Notes: generated by a model from the sequence alone, not told the origin. Positions 1 through 9,094 are shown, counted from the stretch's first letter. The stretch: DNA of 64,000 nucleotides from Polaribacter sp. SA4-10 (GCF_002163835.1 NZ_CP019331.1:2860903-2924902), one strand, 5' to 3'. Made by a program: numbers and translations.

Positions 1-422
1 CAGAAATGGAATCAGTTTACGTCGAATTTGGCAGTAATCTGGTTCCATTTTTTATTGAAAAAAGTTCACTACACAAAGGGAATCAATTGCGTGTTCAGTT
101 TGAGGATATTTACTCGGATGAAGAATCAGATTCGATTTTAAAATGTGGTATTTATTTACCTTCTACAATGTTGCCAAAATTAACTGGAGATAAATTTTAT
201 TTTCATGAAGTTATTGGTTTTACGGTTGTCGATGTGAATTTTGGTGAAGTTGGTCAGATTGTTCATATAAACGATAAAGCAGCACAACCACTTTTTGAAA
301 TAGATAGAGATGGAACAGAGATTTTTATTCCTATGGTAGACGAGTTTATTAAAAAAGTAGATAGAGAAAATAATACAATTGAAGTTGAAACTCCTGAGGG
401 GTTGATAGCTTTGTATATTTAG
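1..422 (+). CDS. rimM: RimM, ribosome maturation factor (5' end outside window)
   Basis: RimM binds the 30S subunit (S19) and assists maturation of the 16S rRNA 3' domain. The frame is open from base 3. The first visible ATG at 6 lies inside the conserved segment reading E-M-E-S-V-Y-V-E-F-G, so it is internal, not the start. About 139 residues are seen against about 175 usual, so roughly 35 N-terminal residues are missing. The C-terminal PRC-barrel half is recognisable (FTVVDVNFGEVGQIV and the FEIDRDGTEIFIPMV stretch). The TAG stop (420-422) shares its last two bases with the first two bases of the tRNA-Ser acceptor stem. In flavobacteria rimM usually follows rpsP, which would lie just upstream. 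Confidence 0.93.
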   Translation, partial: EMESVYVEFGSNLVPFFIEKSSLHKGNQLRVQFEDIYSDEESDSILKCGIYLPSTMLPKLTGDKFYFHEVIGFTVVDVNFGEVGQIVHINDKAAQPLFEIDRDGTEIFIPMVDEFIKKVDRENNTIEVETPEGLIALYI

Positions 423-507
423 AAAGGTGGCCGAGTGGTCGAAGGCGCTACCTTGGAAAGGTAGTATACTGGTAACGGTATCGAGGGTTCGAATCCCTTC
501 CTTTCTG
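421..507 (+). tRNA. tRNA-Ser (anticodon GGA)
   Basis: A full cloverleaf can be drawn. A 7-bp acceptor stem pairs 421-427 with 500-506, with discriminator G at 507. The anticodon stem CTACC/GGTAG holds the loop TTGGAAA with anticodon GGA, which reads UCC/UCU. A long variable arm typical of class II tRNAs follows, then a T arm with TTCGAAT. The CCA end is not encoded (GCA follows). The 5' end overlaps the rimM stop codon by two bases, so the tRNA is probably cut out of a read-through transcript or its promoter lies inside rimM. Confidence 0.95.
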
Positions 508-656
508 CAAAAGAAAACTTTGGTATTTGGTAAACAGGTATTTATTTTGAAAAGATAAAAACTCGTTTTTAAATCTTTTTAAAATGAACAGATATTAAAG
601 CGGAGCTTTTTAAGTTTTCATGCTTGTGTCAAGATGCTATTTGGGACGCACGAAGT

Positions 657-676
657 GAATCTCTTCCTTTCTGCAA
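657..676 (+). repeat. Second copy of the tRNA-Ser 3' end (att-like)
   Basis: Positions 657-676 repeat 491-510, the last part of the T arm, the acceptor strand and the flank of tRNA-Ser, in direct orientation with 19 of 20 bases identical; the offset is 166 bp. No other tRNA part is present. A duplicated tRNA 3' end is the usual footprint of a tyrosine-recombinase integration site. The 150 bp between the copies contain no gene, so this looks like an empty or decayed site. The rest of 508-786 holds nothing recognisable except a weak hairpin with a T run at about 731-761. Confidence 0.6.
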
Positions 677-786
677 GAATTTGTCACAAAGTTGAAGAGT
701 TGCAAATTTTCAAAGTAAAAAAAGTTTATAAGTTCTGTGTTTAGTTGCATGGAACTTTTTTAATTCTAAATAATTGATTTTATATT

Positions 787-1509
787 TTGTCTAAACCTTT
801 CCAATTTAAAGAATTTACAATCCACCAAGATAAAACAGCCATGAAAGTTGGCACTGATGGCGTTTTGTTAGGAGCTTGGTGCACTGTTGATAACTATTCA
901 GATTCCATTTTGGACATTGGTTCGGGAACAGGAGTTATTTCTTTAATGATTGCACAGCGTTCTGATGCAATGACAATCGATGCAGTTGAAGTGGATGCCG
1001 ATGCATACGAGCAAACTGTGGAAAATTTTGAGCATTCAGACTGGGGAGACAGATTGTACTGTTACAATGGTACTTTTCAAGAATTTGCTGATGAAATTGC
1101 TGATGAAGAAGAAACCTATGATTTAATTGTTTCAAACCCGCCTTTTTATACGGATGAATTTGAATCTGAGGATGAAGCAAGAAATAAGGCGCGTTTTACA
1201 TCGTCTTTATCTTTTGAAGAATTAATAAACGGAGTTGCAAAAATCTTATCAGAAAACGGAAAATTTGCAGTTATTCTTCCTTTTAAAGAGAAAGAACGTT
1301 TTATCACTTTTGCAAAAGAAAAAAATCTCTTCTTAAATAGAGTTTGTAGTGTTCAAGGAAACGCTACTTCAGAAATTAAAAGAAGTTTATTGTCTTTTTC
1401 TTTTCATGAAACTGAAATTATAGAAGAGCATTTAATCATAGAAATTGAGCGTCATCAATATACACAAGATTATATAAATTTGACGAAAGATTTTTATTTG
1501 AAAATGTAG
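787..1509 (+). CDS. trmN6: tRNA1(Val) (adenine(37)-N6)-methyltransferase family (TrmN6/YfiC)
   Basis: A SAM-dependent methyltransferase of the YfiC/TrmN6 family, which makes m6A37 in tRNA-Val. The 240 residues match the family length. The N-terminal FQFKEFTIHQD motif and KVGTDGVLLGAW precede the SAM-binding loop DIGSGTGVISL, and the catalytic NPPF motif of N6-adenine methyltransferases is at residues 117-120. The start is a TTG at 787. The first ATG (841) would remove the conserved FQF/HQD segment, so TTG is preferred. No Shine-Dalgarno is seen, as usual for this phylum. The gene stands alone downstream of the tRNA. Confidence 0.88.
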   Translation: MSKPFQFKEFTIHQDKTAMKVGTDGVLLGAWCTVDNYSDSILDIGSGTGVISLMIAQRSDAMTIDAVEVDADAYEQTVENFEHSDWGDRLYCYNGTFQEFADEIADEEETYDLIVSNPPFYTDEFESEDEARNKARFTSSLSFEELINGVAKILSENGKFAVILPFKEKERFITFAKEKNLFLNRVCSVQGNATSEIKRSLLSFSFHETEIIEEHLIIEIERHQYTQDYINLTKDFYLKM

Positions 1510-1950
1510 GTTTAACCACCAAAGACACAAAGTATTCTTGCGAAGTGCGCAAAGCATAAATAGACCGTCACATCGAGTGAATTTTATTTTTCATCAAATT
1601 TGTATCGAGATGTATTAATACAGAGATTGCTTGGTGTCTTGTAATGATATAAATTTATTTTTTTTCATCCTTTAAAAATCACTTGAATTGATATAGGGCT
1701 TAACTGTTACCAAAGTTTTAAGGTAATGGGTTCTGGCTAATAATCAAACTGAAGTGTTGAGAAATTGTTTATTTGTGTAGTTTTTTATTTGTGTCAAAAA
1801 AACTTTGTGATCCTTTAAATTTTCTCTGTGAAATAGATGCACACAGCTAAAAAGAAAAGCGTCCTCACAAGGAATTCAAAAGAACTAAATATCCTCTATG
1901 AATCTCTGCGAAAACGCTTTGTATCTTTCTATGTAAGAACTATTTTCTAC
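1510..1950. other. Gene-free interval with degenerate CACAAAG-type words
   Basis: No open frame of note. The stretch holds short degenerate words built on CACAAAG/GCGAAGTGCGCAAAG (about 1515-1560) and a related reverse-looking stretch near 1870-1935. They have the look of decayed non-coding repeats. No terminator with a clear T tract was found for the convergent genes on either side. Confidence 0.4.
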
Positions 1951-3315
1951 CTACACATGATTAGGATTGTACCCTAAATAAGGTACTTTTCTTTCTGAAA
2001 ATATTATTCCGTGTTCTTCTAATTCCTTTAAAATAGGTTCGTACACTTCTTTAGAAATTGGAATTTGAACTCCAGGCGTTTTAATTTCCCCTTTTAGAAT
2101 TTTTATAGCTGCAATTCCAACTGGTAAACCAACTGTTTTTGACATTGCAGTATAGGTTTGATTTTCTCCTAAAACTACAAAGCTACTTTCTATTTGATAC
2201 TTTTTCCCTTCAAGTTCATAACCGAAAAGATGTTGCATTACAATCATGTCTTTATCGTCTTCGGCTAAAGTCCAAGATTTTTCTAAAATACTCTGAAGCA
2301 TTTGTGCCGGAGTTGCATTTTTTAGTCCAATTTTTTTATCTGGATTAAAAATGTCAAGTTCTATTAATTTTTCCCACATTACATCATCTTGATCTATTTG
2401 AAGGTAAGAACGTAACTTTAATTCTACCGAGTCTGATGGTGAATAGGCTAAAAATAAATTCACAAAATCTCTGTAGCTCATGTTTTCAGATTCCTCTATT
2501 GTGTAAGAGTCATCCGTCATTCCTAATTGGACAAAAATATTCCAAGCTCTAGAGAATCCAACTTTTCTAATGGTACCCCTGTACATTGTAGGAATGCCTT
2601 CTAAACCATAAACAGTTCTATATTTTAATGAATCTCTATTTGCAATGGCTTCAAATTTTCCATTTCCATGCACGGTGATAAACTCACTTCTTCTAAATAA
2701 TTTAGAATACGGAATGTATTTGTAAGTCCCTTCTTGAATAAACATGGCAGCGCCTCCTTGTCCTGCTAAAACTACATTTCTAGGATTCCATGTAAACTTA
2801 TAATTCCATAAGTTGTTATCACTTTCTGGAGCAACAATTCCTCCACAAAAAGATTCAAACAATAACATTTTACCACCAGCATCTTTAATGTTATCAATTA
2901 CTTGCATTGCACTCATGTGATCTATTCCTGGATCTAGACCAATTTCATTCATAAAAACCAATCCTTTTTCTTTTGCTAAAGGATCTAAGGCTTTCATCTC
3001 ATCTGAAATATAAGAAGCTGTAACCATGTGTTTTCCAAAAGTGATACAGTCTTTAGCTACATCTAAATGAAATCTTGCTGGCAACATAGAAATTACAATG
3101 TCTGCTTTTACAATTTCTTCTTCACGTTGCTCTTTATTAAAAACATCTAAAACAATTGCTTTAGCATTTTTGTGATTATTGATTAACTTTTTTGCATTGT
3201 CTGTAGAAATATCTCCAATAGTTAAAAAAAGAGATTCTTGATTAGATTTGTCTAGTAAATATTTTATAAGTGCAGAACTCGATTTCCCAGCTCCAATAAT
3301 TAGTATGCTTTTCAT
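1951..3315 (-). CDS. Saccharopine dehydrogenase-family enzyme (glutamate-forming type)
   Basis: A 454-residue NAD(P)-dependent enzyme of the saccharopine dehydrogenase/reductase family (Lys9 type), interconverting aminoadipate semialdehyde plus glutamate with saccharopine. An N-terminal Rossmann fold opens with IIGAGKSSSALIKYL. Next come DIVISMLPARFH and MNEIGLDPGIDHMSAMQVID, the hallmark of the catalytic C-terminal domain, and FESFCGGIVAPESDNNLWNY. The length fits the bacterial single-domain enzyme. The ATG at 3315 starts directly at the Rossmann strand, so no other start is likely. The gene is monocistronic and convergent with trmN6; DUF423 is transcribed away from it. In flavobacteria this enzyme is normally assigned to lysine breakdown; the direction is inference. 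Confidence 0.87.
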   Translation of the reverse strand: MKSILIIGAGKSSSALIKYLLDKSNQESLFLTIGDISTDNAKKLINNHKNAKAIVLDVFNKEQREEEIVKADIVISMLPARFHLDVAKDCITFGKHMVTASYISDEMKALDPLAKEKGLVFMNEIGLDPGIDHMSAMQVIDNIKDAGGKMLLFESFCGGIVAPESDNNLWNYKFTWNPRNVVLAGQGGAAMFIQEGTYKYIPYSKLFRRSEFITVHGNGKFEAIANRDSLKYRTVYGLEGIPTMYRGTIRKVGFSRAWNIFVQLGMTDDSYTIEESENMSYRDFVNLFLAYSPSDSVELKLRSYLQIDQDDVMWEKLIELDIFNPDKKIGLKNATPAQMLQSILEKSWTLAEDDKDMIVMQHLFGYELEGKKYQIESSFVVLGENQTYTAMSKTVGLPVGIAAIKILKGEIKTPGVQIPISKEVYEPILKELEEHGIIFSERKVPYLGYNPNHV

Positions 3316-3389
3316 ATGATAAATGATGTATTTTTGTATGAAATACGAAGGTACATCATTTGTTTAAAATTTAACAAAAACCATCATAA

Positions 3390-3770
3390 ATGTTTAAAAA
3401 TTTAATAATTACGTGCCTTTTAGGAATGTTGGCAATTATTTTAGGTGCCTTTGGAGCCCATGCTTTAAAAGACACTTTAACAACAGACCAATTATTAAGT
3501 TTTGAAACTGCGGTCCGTTACCAAATGCATCATGTAATTGTGTTGCTTTTTGTGAATACTTATAAAGGTTTTTCACCAACCCAAAGAAATAGAATCAGTT
3601 GGTTGTTTTTCTTTGGAATTTTCTTCTTTTCAGGATCTATTTATCTCATTCAGTTAACAGAAATTACTGCAAAATCAATTTGGTTTGTAACGCCACTAGG
3701 TGGATTGATGCTTATAACAGGTTGGGGTTGTATGCTCGTGTATTTTATAAGGATGGAATTAAAGGAATAA
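3390..3770 (+). CDS. DUF423 small integral membrane protein
   Basis: A 126-residue protein of the DUF423 family (YwdK/YgdD-like), function unknown. Four hydrophobic segments are visible: about 5-25 (including LGMLAIILGAFGAHALKD, the family signature), 45-58, 70-90 and 98-120. The signature G-A-F-G-A-H-A-L is intact and the length is typical. Its promoter must lie in the short 74-bp divergent space shared with the saccharopine dehydrogenase gene. Confidence 0.85.
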   Translation: MFKNLIITCLLGMLAIILGAFGAHALKDTLTTDQLLSFETAVRYQMHHVIVLLFVNTYKGFSPTQRNRISWLFFFGIFFFSGSIYLIQLTEITAKSIWFVTPLGGLMLITGWGCMLVYFIRMELKE

Positions 3771-3819
3771 GATATTTATAAATAAACACTAAATAACTTC
3801 CCTGTAAAAAAATATTGTT

Positions 3820-3827
3820 TAATTTTG
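3820..3827 (+). promoter_or_regulatory. Candidate -7 element of pckA
   Basis: TAATTTTG fits the Bacteroidota -7 consensus TAnnTTTG. A clear -33 TTTG is not seen at the right spacing. Transcription would begin near 3834, downstream of the ATG at 3829 and upstream of the ATG at 3859. This is the main reason for preferring the later pckA start. Confidence 0.5.
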
Positions 3828-3858
3828 CATGATAATAAAACACAACAAAAATATTGAT

Positions 3859-5469
3859 ATGGTAGATACAAATGCGAAATCGATTTCGTTAAATAGTCTA
3901 GGAATCAAAAATGCAACAGTTCGTTACCAGTTATCGTCTAATGACTTACATGCAGAAACTTTAAAAAAAGAACAAGGAGTTGAATCTTCTTTAGGAGCAC
4001 TTGCTGTAGACACGGGTGAGTTTACAGGACGTTCGCCAAAAGACAGATTTATTGTAAAAGATGCTGCCACAAAAGACCAAGTTTGGTGGAGTGATATCAA
4101 TCTTCCTTTTGATTCTGATAAATTTGATGCACTTTATAATAAGGTTACAGATTACCTTTCTGAAAAAGAAATATTTGTAAGAGATTCTTATGCTTGTGCA
4201 GATGAAGATTATAAGTTAAATATAAGAGTTGTAAATGAATATCCTTGGAGTAACATGTTTGCTTACAACATGTTTTTAAGACCAACAGAGGAAGAGTTAA
4301 AAGGCTTTGATCCAGAGTGGACCGTTATAAACGCACCTGGTTTTATGGCAGATCCTGAAGTAGATGGAACGCGTCAGCACAACTTTGCTATCTTAAACTT
4401 TACACGCAAAATAGCTTTAATTGGGGGTACCGGTTATACTGGTGAAATTAAAAAAGGAATTTTTTCTGCGTTAAACTTTATATTGCCAGTTTATAAAAAC
4501 ACATTGCCAATGCATTGTTCTGCAAACGTTGGTAAAGACGGCGATACCGCAATTTTCTTTGGACTTTCTGGAACAGGAAAAACAACACTTTCTACAGATC
4601 CTGATAGAAGTTTAATTGGTGATGATGAACATGGTTGGACAGCAGAAAATACCGTTTTTAATTTTGAAGGTGGTTGTTATGCGAAAGTGATCAATTTATC
4701 GCAAGAACAAGAACCAGAAATTTTCGCAGCAATTAAAAAAGGAGCAATCCTAGAAAATGTTGTGATGGATAAAAAAGGAGTGATCGATTTTGCAGATACT
4801 TCTATTACACAAAATACAAGAGTTAGTTACCCTATTTATCATATAGACAATATTCAGCAACCATCAATTGGTAAGAATCCTAAGAATATCTTTTTCTTAA
4901 CAGCAGATGCTTTTGGAGTTTTGCCTCCAATTTCTAAGTTAACACCTAGTCAAGCAGCGTATCACTTTATTTCTGGTTATACTGCAAAAGTTGCAGGAAC
5001 AGAAGCAGGAGTTACAGAGCCTACACCTAGTTTTTCAGCTTGTTTTGGAGCGCCTTTTATGCCTTTACATCCTACAAAGTATGCAGAGATGTTAAGTCAA
5101 AAAATGCAAGATACAGGAGTCAACGTTTGGTTGATAAATACCGGTTGGTCTGGAGGTAAATACGGAGTTGGACGAAGAATGCCATTGAAATATACAAGAG
5201 CAATGATCTCTGCGGTTTTAAATGGTGATTTAGGAAGCTATAACTACGAAGATTATCACATTCATTCAGTATTTGGATTTGCACAACCAAGAACCTGTCC
5301 TGGAGTACCAACAGAGTTATTAAGTCCTAGAACTACTTGGGATAATGATGAAGCTTATTATAAGACAGCTTTTAAATTATCAAACGCATTTAGAAATAAT
5401 TTTACTCAATTTGAAGAAGTAGCAAGTGAAGACATAAGAAGAGGAGGTCCTCAACGTTATGCATTCTAA
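3859..5469 (+). CDS. pckA: Phosphoenolpyruvate carboxykinase (ATP)
   Basis: PckA converts oxaloacetate plus ATP to phosphoenolpyruvate, the entry to gluconeogenesis. With the start at 3859 it has 536 residues, the family norm. The P-loop (kinase-1a) GLSGTGKTTLS starts at residue 235, followed by the kinase-2 metal site LIGDDEHGW and the oxaloacetate-binding GRSPKDRF near the N terminus. An upstream in-frame ATG at 3829 adds ten residues (MIIKHNKNID) not expected in the family and lies ahead of the likely transcription start, so 3859 is favoured. An intrinsic terminator follows. Confidence 0.96.
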   Translation: MVDTNAKSISLNSLGIKNATVRYQLSSNDLHAETLKKEQGVESSLGALAVDTGEFTGRSPKDRFIVKDAATKDQVWWSDINLPFDSDKFDALYNKVTDYLSEKEIFVRDSYACADEDYKLNIRVVNEYPWSNMFAYNMFLRPTEEELKGFDPEWTVINAPGFMADPEVDGTRQHNFAILNFTRKIALIGGTGYTGEIKKGIFSALNFILPVYKNTLPMHCSANVGKDGDTAIFFGLSGTGKTTLSTDPDRSLIGDDEHGWTAENTVFNFEGGCYAKVINLSQEQEPEIFAAIKKGAILENVVMDKKGVIDFADTSITQNTRVSYPIYHIDNIQQPSIGKNPKNIFFLTADAFGVLPPISKLTPSQAAYHFISGYTAKVAGTEAGVTEPTPSFSACFGAPFMPLHPTKYAEMLSQKMQDTGVNVWLINTGWSGGKYGVGRRMPLKYTRAMISAVLNGDLGSYNYEDYHIHSVFGFAQPRTCPGVPTELLSPRTTWDNDEAYYKTAFKLSNAFRNNFTQFEEVASEDIRRGGPQRYAF

Positions 5470-5495
5470 AATAGCTTTTACAATTGTAAATATTC

Positions 5496-5526
5496 AAAAC
5501 ACCTCTTTTAAGAGGTGTTTTTTATT
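5496..5526 (+). terminator. Rho-independent terminator after pckA
   Basis: A perfect stem ACACCTCTT/AAGAGGTGT (5499-5507 with 5510-5518) with a 2-base loop is followed by a T-rich run. Confidence 0.85.
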
Positions 5527-5567
5527 TTAATAAAGTATCTTTAGTGATCAATTAAATATTTTTTTAT

Positions 5568-6794
5568 ATGATAAAAAATTGGTTTAAAAATGTTGGCCCA
5601 GGTACTTTAATCGCTGCCGCTTTTATTGGGCCAGGAACCGTTACACTTTGTACATTAGCAGGTGTAAATTTTGGGTTTAATTTATTGTGGGCAATGTTGC
5701 TTTCTATAATTGCAACCATTGTTTTGCAAGAAATGGCTGCAAGATTAGGGATCATTTCTCAAAAAGGACTATCAGAAGTAATTAGAGAAGAAATTAAAAT
5801 TCCTTTTTTTAAACAGTTTATCACTTTTTTAATTTTAGCTGCAGTTGTTGTAGGTAATGCTTCTTATGAAGCAGGAAATATTAGTGGTGGTATTTTAGGT
5901 TTAGAAACTATTTTCGGAAAATCAATTCTTAACATTGGCTCAGTTTCTTTTAATTTAATGAGTTTCTTAATCGGTTTTATTGCTTTTGTTCTTTTGTATA
6001 TTGGGAATTATAAATTTTTAGAAAAAGCCTTAATAACCTTAGTTCTAATTATGAGTACTTCTTTTTTAGTTACAGCTATTGTAACAAAACCGAACCTTAT
6101 AGAAGTTTTTAAAGGAATGTTTATTCCTAAGTTTCCAGAAAAAAGTTTATTAACTATTATAGGTTTAATTGGGACTACTGTAGTGCCTTATAATTTGTTT
6201 TTACATGCTTCTTTAGTAAAAGAACGTTGGCATAAAAAAGAAGATTTATCTTCGGCAAGAAAAGATACAATCATCTCCATAATTTTGGGGGGATTGGTTT
6301 CTATGGCAATTATAATCTCTGCAGCTGCAATACAAGTTAAAGGTATTTCTAACGCTGCAGATTTAGCAAAAGGTTTAGCGCCTTTGTATGGCGAATTTGC
6401 AAAATACTTTTTGGCATTGGGTTTGTTTGCAGCAGGAATAACTTCTGCCATTACTGCTCCTTTGGCTGCAGCTTATGTAGCAAAAGGATGTTTAGGGTGG
6501 AAGGTAGGTTTGAAATCTAAGAAATTTCGATTTGTTTGGATTACCATTTTGTTTTTAGGAGTGTTGTTTTCATCAATAGGTATAAAACCTATTGAAATTA
6601 TAAAATTTGCGCAAGTTGCAAATGGTATGTTGCTACCAGTAATTGCAGGGATTTTATTATGGATTATGAATAAAAAAGCTGTTTTAGGGAAGTTTGTTAA
6701 TAGTAAAACTCAAAATGTTTTAGGGTTTGTAATTTTAGCAATCACATTTTTTTTAGGCGCAAAAGGTATTTTAAAAGTTTTTAACTTTATATAA
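5568..6794 (+). CDS. Nramp-family transporter linked to 5-oxoprolinase genes
   Basis: A 408-residue membrane protein of the Nramp superfamily with about 11 hydrophobic helices. The helix-1 region reads GPGTLIAAAFIGPGTVTLCT; canonical divalent-metal Nramps carry DPGN at this unwound site. Here the metal-binding Asp and Asn of DPGN are replaced, arguing against classic Mn/Fe transport. Its stop codon abuts the pxpA start with no gap, so it is the first gene of the pxp operon. The Bacillus subtilis counterpart YcsG sits beside ycsF (pxpA) in the same way. Uptake of 5-oxoproline or a related compound is inferred from this context, not shown. Confidence 0.85.
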   Translation: MIKNWFKNVGPGTLIAAAFIGPGTVTLCTLAGVNFGFNLLWAMLLSIIATIVLQEMAARLGIISQKGLSEVIREEIKIPFFKQFITFLILAAVVVGNASYEAGNISGGILGLETIFGKSILNIGSVSFNLMSFLIGFIAFVLLYIGNYKFLEKALITLVLIMSTSFLVTAIVTKPNLIEVFKGMFIPKFPEKSLLTIIGLIGTTVVPYNLFLHASLVKERWHKKEDLSSARKDTIISIILGGLVSMAIIISAAAIQVKGISNAADLAKGLAPLYGEFAKYFLALGLFAAGITSAITAPLAAAYVAKGCLGWKVGLKSKKFRFVWITILFLGVLFSSIGIKPIEIIKFAQVANGMLLPVIAGILLWIMNKKAVLGKFVNSKTQNVLGFVILAITFFLGAKGILKVFNFI

Positions 6795-7526
6795 ATGAAG
6801 GTAGATATTAATTGCGATGTTGGAGAAGGGATGACAAATGAACATTTGTTAATGCCTTATATTACTTCATGTAATATTGCTTGTGGAGGCCATTTTGGTG
6901 ATAAAAACTCTATTGATAAAACAATCAAATTGGCAATTGAAAATAATATTTTAATTGGAGCGCATCCCTCTTTTCCTGATACACAAAATTTTGGAAGAAA
7001 TGTAATGGATATTTCCAAGGAAGAACTTCGAATAAGTATTCAAAATCAGTTGGATTTATTTGTAAAAAGACTGTCTAAATTCAATGAAAAATTACATCAT
7101 ATAAAACCTCATGGAGCGTTGTATAATTTAATTGCATCTGATGAAGCTTTTGCAATTCATTTTGTTGAGACCATTAAGAACTATACCAAAGATGTTTTTT
7201 TATATGTTCCTTATAATTCAATGATTGAAAAAGTGGCAATAAGTAATAACATAGCTATAAAACAGGAAGCTTTTGCTGATAGAAATTATACAGATGATTT
7301 AAAGTTGGTTTCTAGAAATCACGAAAATGCAGTAATTACGGACCCAGAAGAAGTTTTAAATCATGTTTATAAAATAATTAATGAAGGCAAAGTCAAAACA
7401 ACTTCAGGTACCGAAAAAGTAATAAAAGCAACTACTTTTTGCCTTCATGGAGACCATAAAAATTCTTTGGCTATTTTAAAATACCTATCTCATCAACTTC
7501 TTAAAAAGGGAATTATAATTGGTTAA
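6795..7526 (+). CDS. pxpA: 5-oxoprolinase subunit A (LamB/YcsF family)
   Basis: PxpA works with PxpB and PxpC in ATP-dependent cleavage of 5-oxo-L-proline to glutamate. The N terminus MKVDINCDVGEG is the family signature, followed by SCNIACGGHFGD and GAHPSFPD, which hold the conserved Asp/His cluster, and HIKPHGALYN. The 243 residues match the family. The ATG follows the transporter stop directly, and the 3' end overlaps pxpB by 8 bases, indicating translational coupling. Confidence 0.95.
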   Translation: MKVDINCDVGEGMTNEHLLMPYITSCNIACGGHFGDKNSIDKTIKLAIENNILIGAHPSFPDTQNFGRNVMDISKEELRISIQNQLDLFVKRLSKFNEKLHHIKPHGALYNLIASDEAFAIHFVETIKNYTKDVFLYVPYNSMIEKVAISNNIAIKQEAFADRNYTDDLKLVSRNHENAVITDPEEVLNHVYKIINEGKVKTTSGTEKVIKATTFCLHGDHKNSLAILKYLSHQLLKKGIIIG

Positions 7527-8250
7527 AGAAATTACATATAAACCTTTTGGAGCGAAAGCAATTTTAATTGAATGGGATTCAATTATAAATGATGAAATCT
7601 TAGCAGATATTTTAAGTTTTAAACATAAAATAGAAACCCTTAGAGAAGGTTTTTATACTGATTTAATTGTTGGTTATAATTCGCTAACAATTAAATATAG
7701 CAATCAGTTTGATGCTTATTTAAATGAAGTTGAAGCGTTACGTGTTATTTACAAGTCAAATTTAAAAGCACAAAAGAAAATAAATTATATATGGGAAATT
7801 CCTGTTTGTTATGAATTAGAATTCGGAATAGATTTAGAAGCGGTTTCTCAAAAGTTAAATGTATCAATAGATGAAGTTATTAAACTACATACAAATAATT
7901 TCTACACAGTTTTCTTTATCGGTTTTTTACCAGGATTCTTATATTTAGGAGGATTGAATGAACACTTATATTTTGAAAGAAAACCAAACCCAAGACTAAA
8001 CGTTGCAAAAGGTTCAGTGGCTATTGGAGGAAAGCAAACAGGTGTGTATCCATTTGAAAGTCCGGGAGGTTGGAATATTATAGGGAAAACTCCCATTAAT
8101 TTATTCAATATAAAAAAGGACAACCCTTGTTTTGCAAAAGCAGGAGATAAAATTCAATTCAAATCAATTTCTTTGAATCTGTTCTGTCAAATTGAAAAAG
8201 AAATAGCGCAAGATCAATATCAAATCTCTAAAACGGTGTTAGATGATTAA
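7519..8250 (+). CDS. pxpB: 5-oxoprolinase subunit B (KipI/allophanate hydrolase subunit 1 family)
   Basis: A 243-residue PxpB/KipI-type protein. The signature GFLPGFLYLGGL and the following PRLNVAKGSVAIGGKQTGVYP plus SPGGWNIIGKTP stretches identify the family. The start is a TTG at 7519 overlapping the pxpA stop region; no ATG or GTG gives a complete N terminus. It overlaps pxpC by 8 bases. It forms the catalytic complex with PxpC. KipI in Bacillus also inhibits a sensor kinase, but the full pxpABC set points to the enzyme role here. Confidence 0.93.
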   Translation: MVKEITYKPFGAKAILIEWDSIINDEILADILSFKHKIETLREGFYTDLIVGYNSLTIKYSNQFDAYLNEVEALRVIYKSNLKAQKKINYIWEIPVCYELEFGIDLEAVSQKLNVSIDEVIKLHTNNFYTVFFIGFLPGFLYLGGLNEHLYFERKPNPRLNVAKGSVAIGGKQTGVYPFESPGGWNIIGKTPINLFNIKKDNPCFAKAGDKIQFKSISLNLFCQIEKEIAQDQYQISKTVLDD

Positions 8251-9094
8251 AGTTTTAAAAGCTGGTTTTTATGCTTCAATTCAAGATAAAGGTAGAGTAG
8301 GTTTTGCTTCTATAGGTGTTCCTGTTTCTGGTGTAATGGATGGTTATTCTGCAAATATTGCAAATAGTATTTTAGGTAATTCTTTAGAAGATGCGCTGCT
8401 CGAAATTACTTTTGGAGGAACTCAATTACAGTTTTTATCTGATACATTTATTTGTCTTTCTGGAGGTGATTTTTCCCCTAAACTAAATAATAATTCAATT
8501 CAATTAAACGCAAGAATTAAAATAACCAAAAACGATGTTTTATCTTTTGGGAAAATTAATTTTGGAGTACGAACTTATGTAGCTGTTTTTGGAGGTTTTC
8601 AAACTGAAAAAATCTTAGGAAGTAGAAGCTTTTATAAAAATATAACTACTAATTCTGTAATAGAGAAGCATATAGTTTTACCAATAAATAAAACTGAAGA
8701 ACATTTTGATGCGACTAATTCTTCTATGAAAATTCTAAAATCTCATTTTGAGACCAATGATATAGAATGTTATAAAGGTCCAGAATTTAATTTATTAAAT
8801 GAGAAACAAAAGAAACTACTCTTTGAACAATTATTTATGATATCAAATGATAACAATAGAATGGGTTATAGATTAAGTGAAATCATTAATAATGAATTAC
8901 AATCAATTTTAACCTCAGCAGTTTTACCTGGTACTGTACAAATAACCACTTCTGGAAAGTTAATTGTTTTAATGAGAGATTGTCAAGTAACAGGAGGTTA
9001 TCCAAGAGTGCTTCAACTTACAGAAAAAGGAATTAATAAACTTTCTCAAAAATCGACAAATGATAAATTTAGGTTTGTTATAGAAAATTCATAA
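8243..9094 (+). CDS. pxpC: 5-oxoprolinase subunit C (KipA/allophanate hydrolase subunit 2 family)
   Basis: A 283-residue PxpC/KipA protein of the biotin-dependent-carboxyltransferase-like fold. Recognisable are the N-terminal GFYASIQDKGRVGFASIGVP with VSGVMDGYSANIAN, the central GPEF plus NRMGYRL motif, and the C-terminal GTVQITTSGKLIVLMRD and TGGYPRV segments. It is slightly shorter than most homologues (about 300-320), with no sign of damage. Last gene of the operon; its TAA lies inside the terminator palindrome. Confidence 0.93.
   Translation: MIKVLKAGFYASIQDKGRVGFASIGVPVSGVMDGYSANIANSILGNSLEDALLEITFGGTQLQFLSDTFICLSGGDFSPKLNNNSIQLNARIKITKNDVLSFGKINFGVRTYVAVFGGFQTEKILGSRSFYKNITTNSVIEKHIVLPINKTEEHFDATNSSMKILKSHFETNDIECYKGPEFNLLNEKQKKLLFEQLFMISNDNNRMGYRLSEIINNELQSILTSAVLPGTVQITTSGKLIVLMRDCQVTGGYPRVLQLTEKGINKLSQKSTNDKFRFVIENS

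Noticed and set aside
3829..3858. Ten-residue N-terminal extension of PckA
   Set aside because: The codons lie at or before the predicted transcription start and are not expected in the family.
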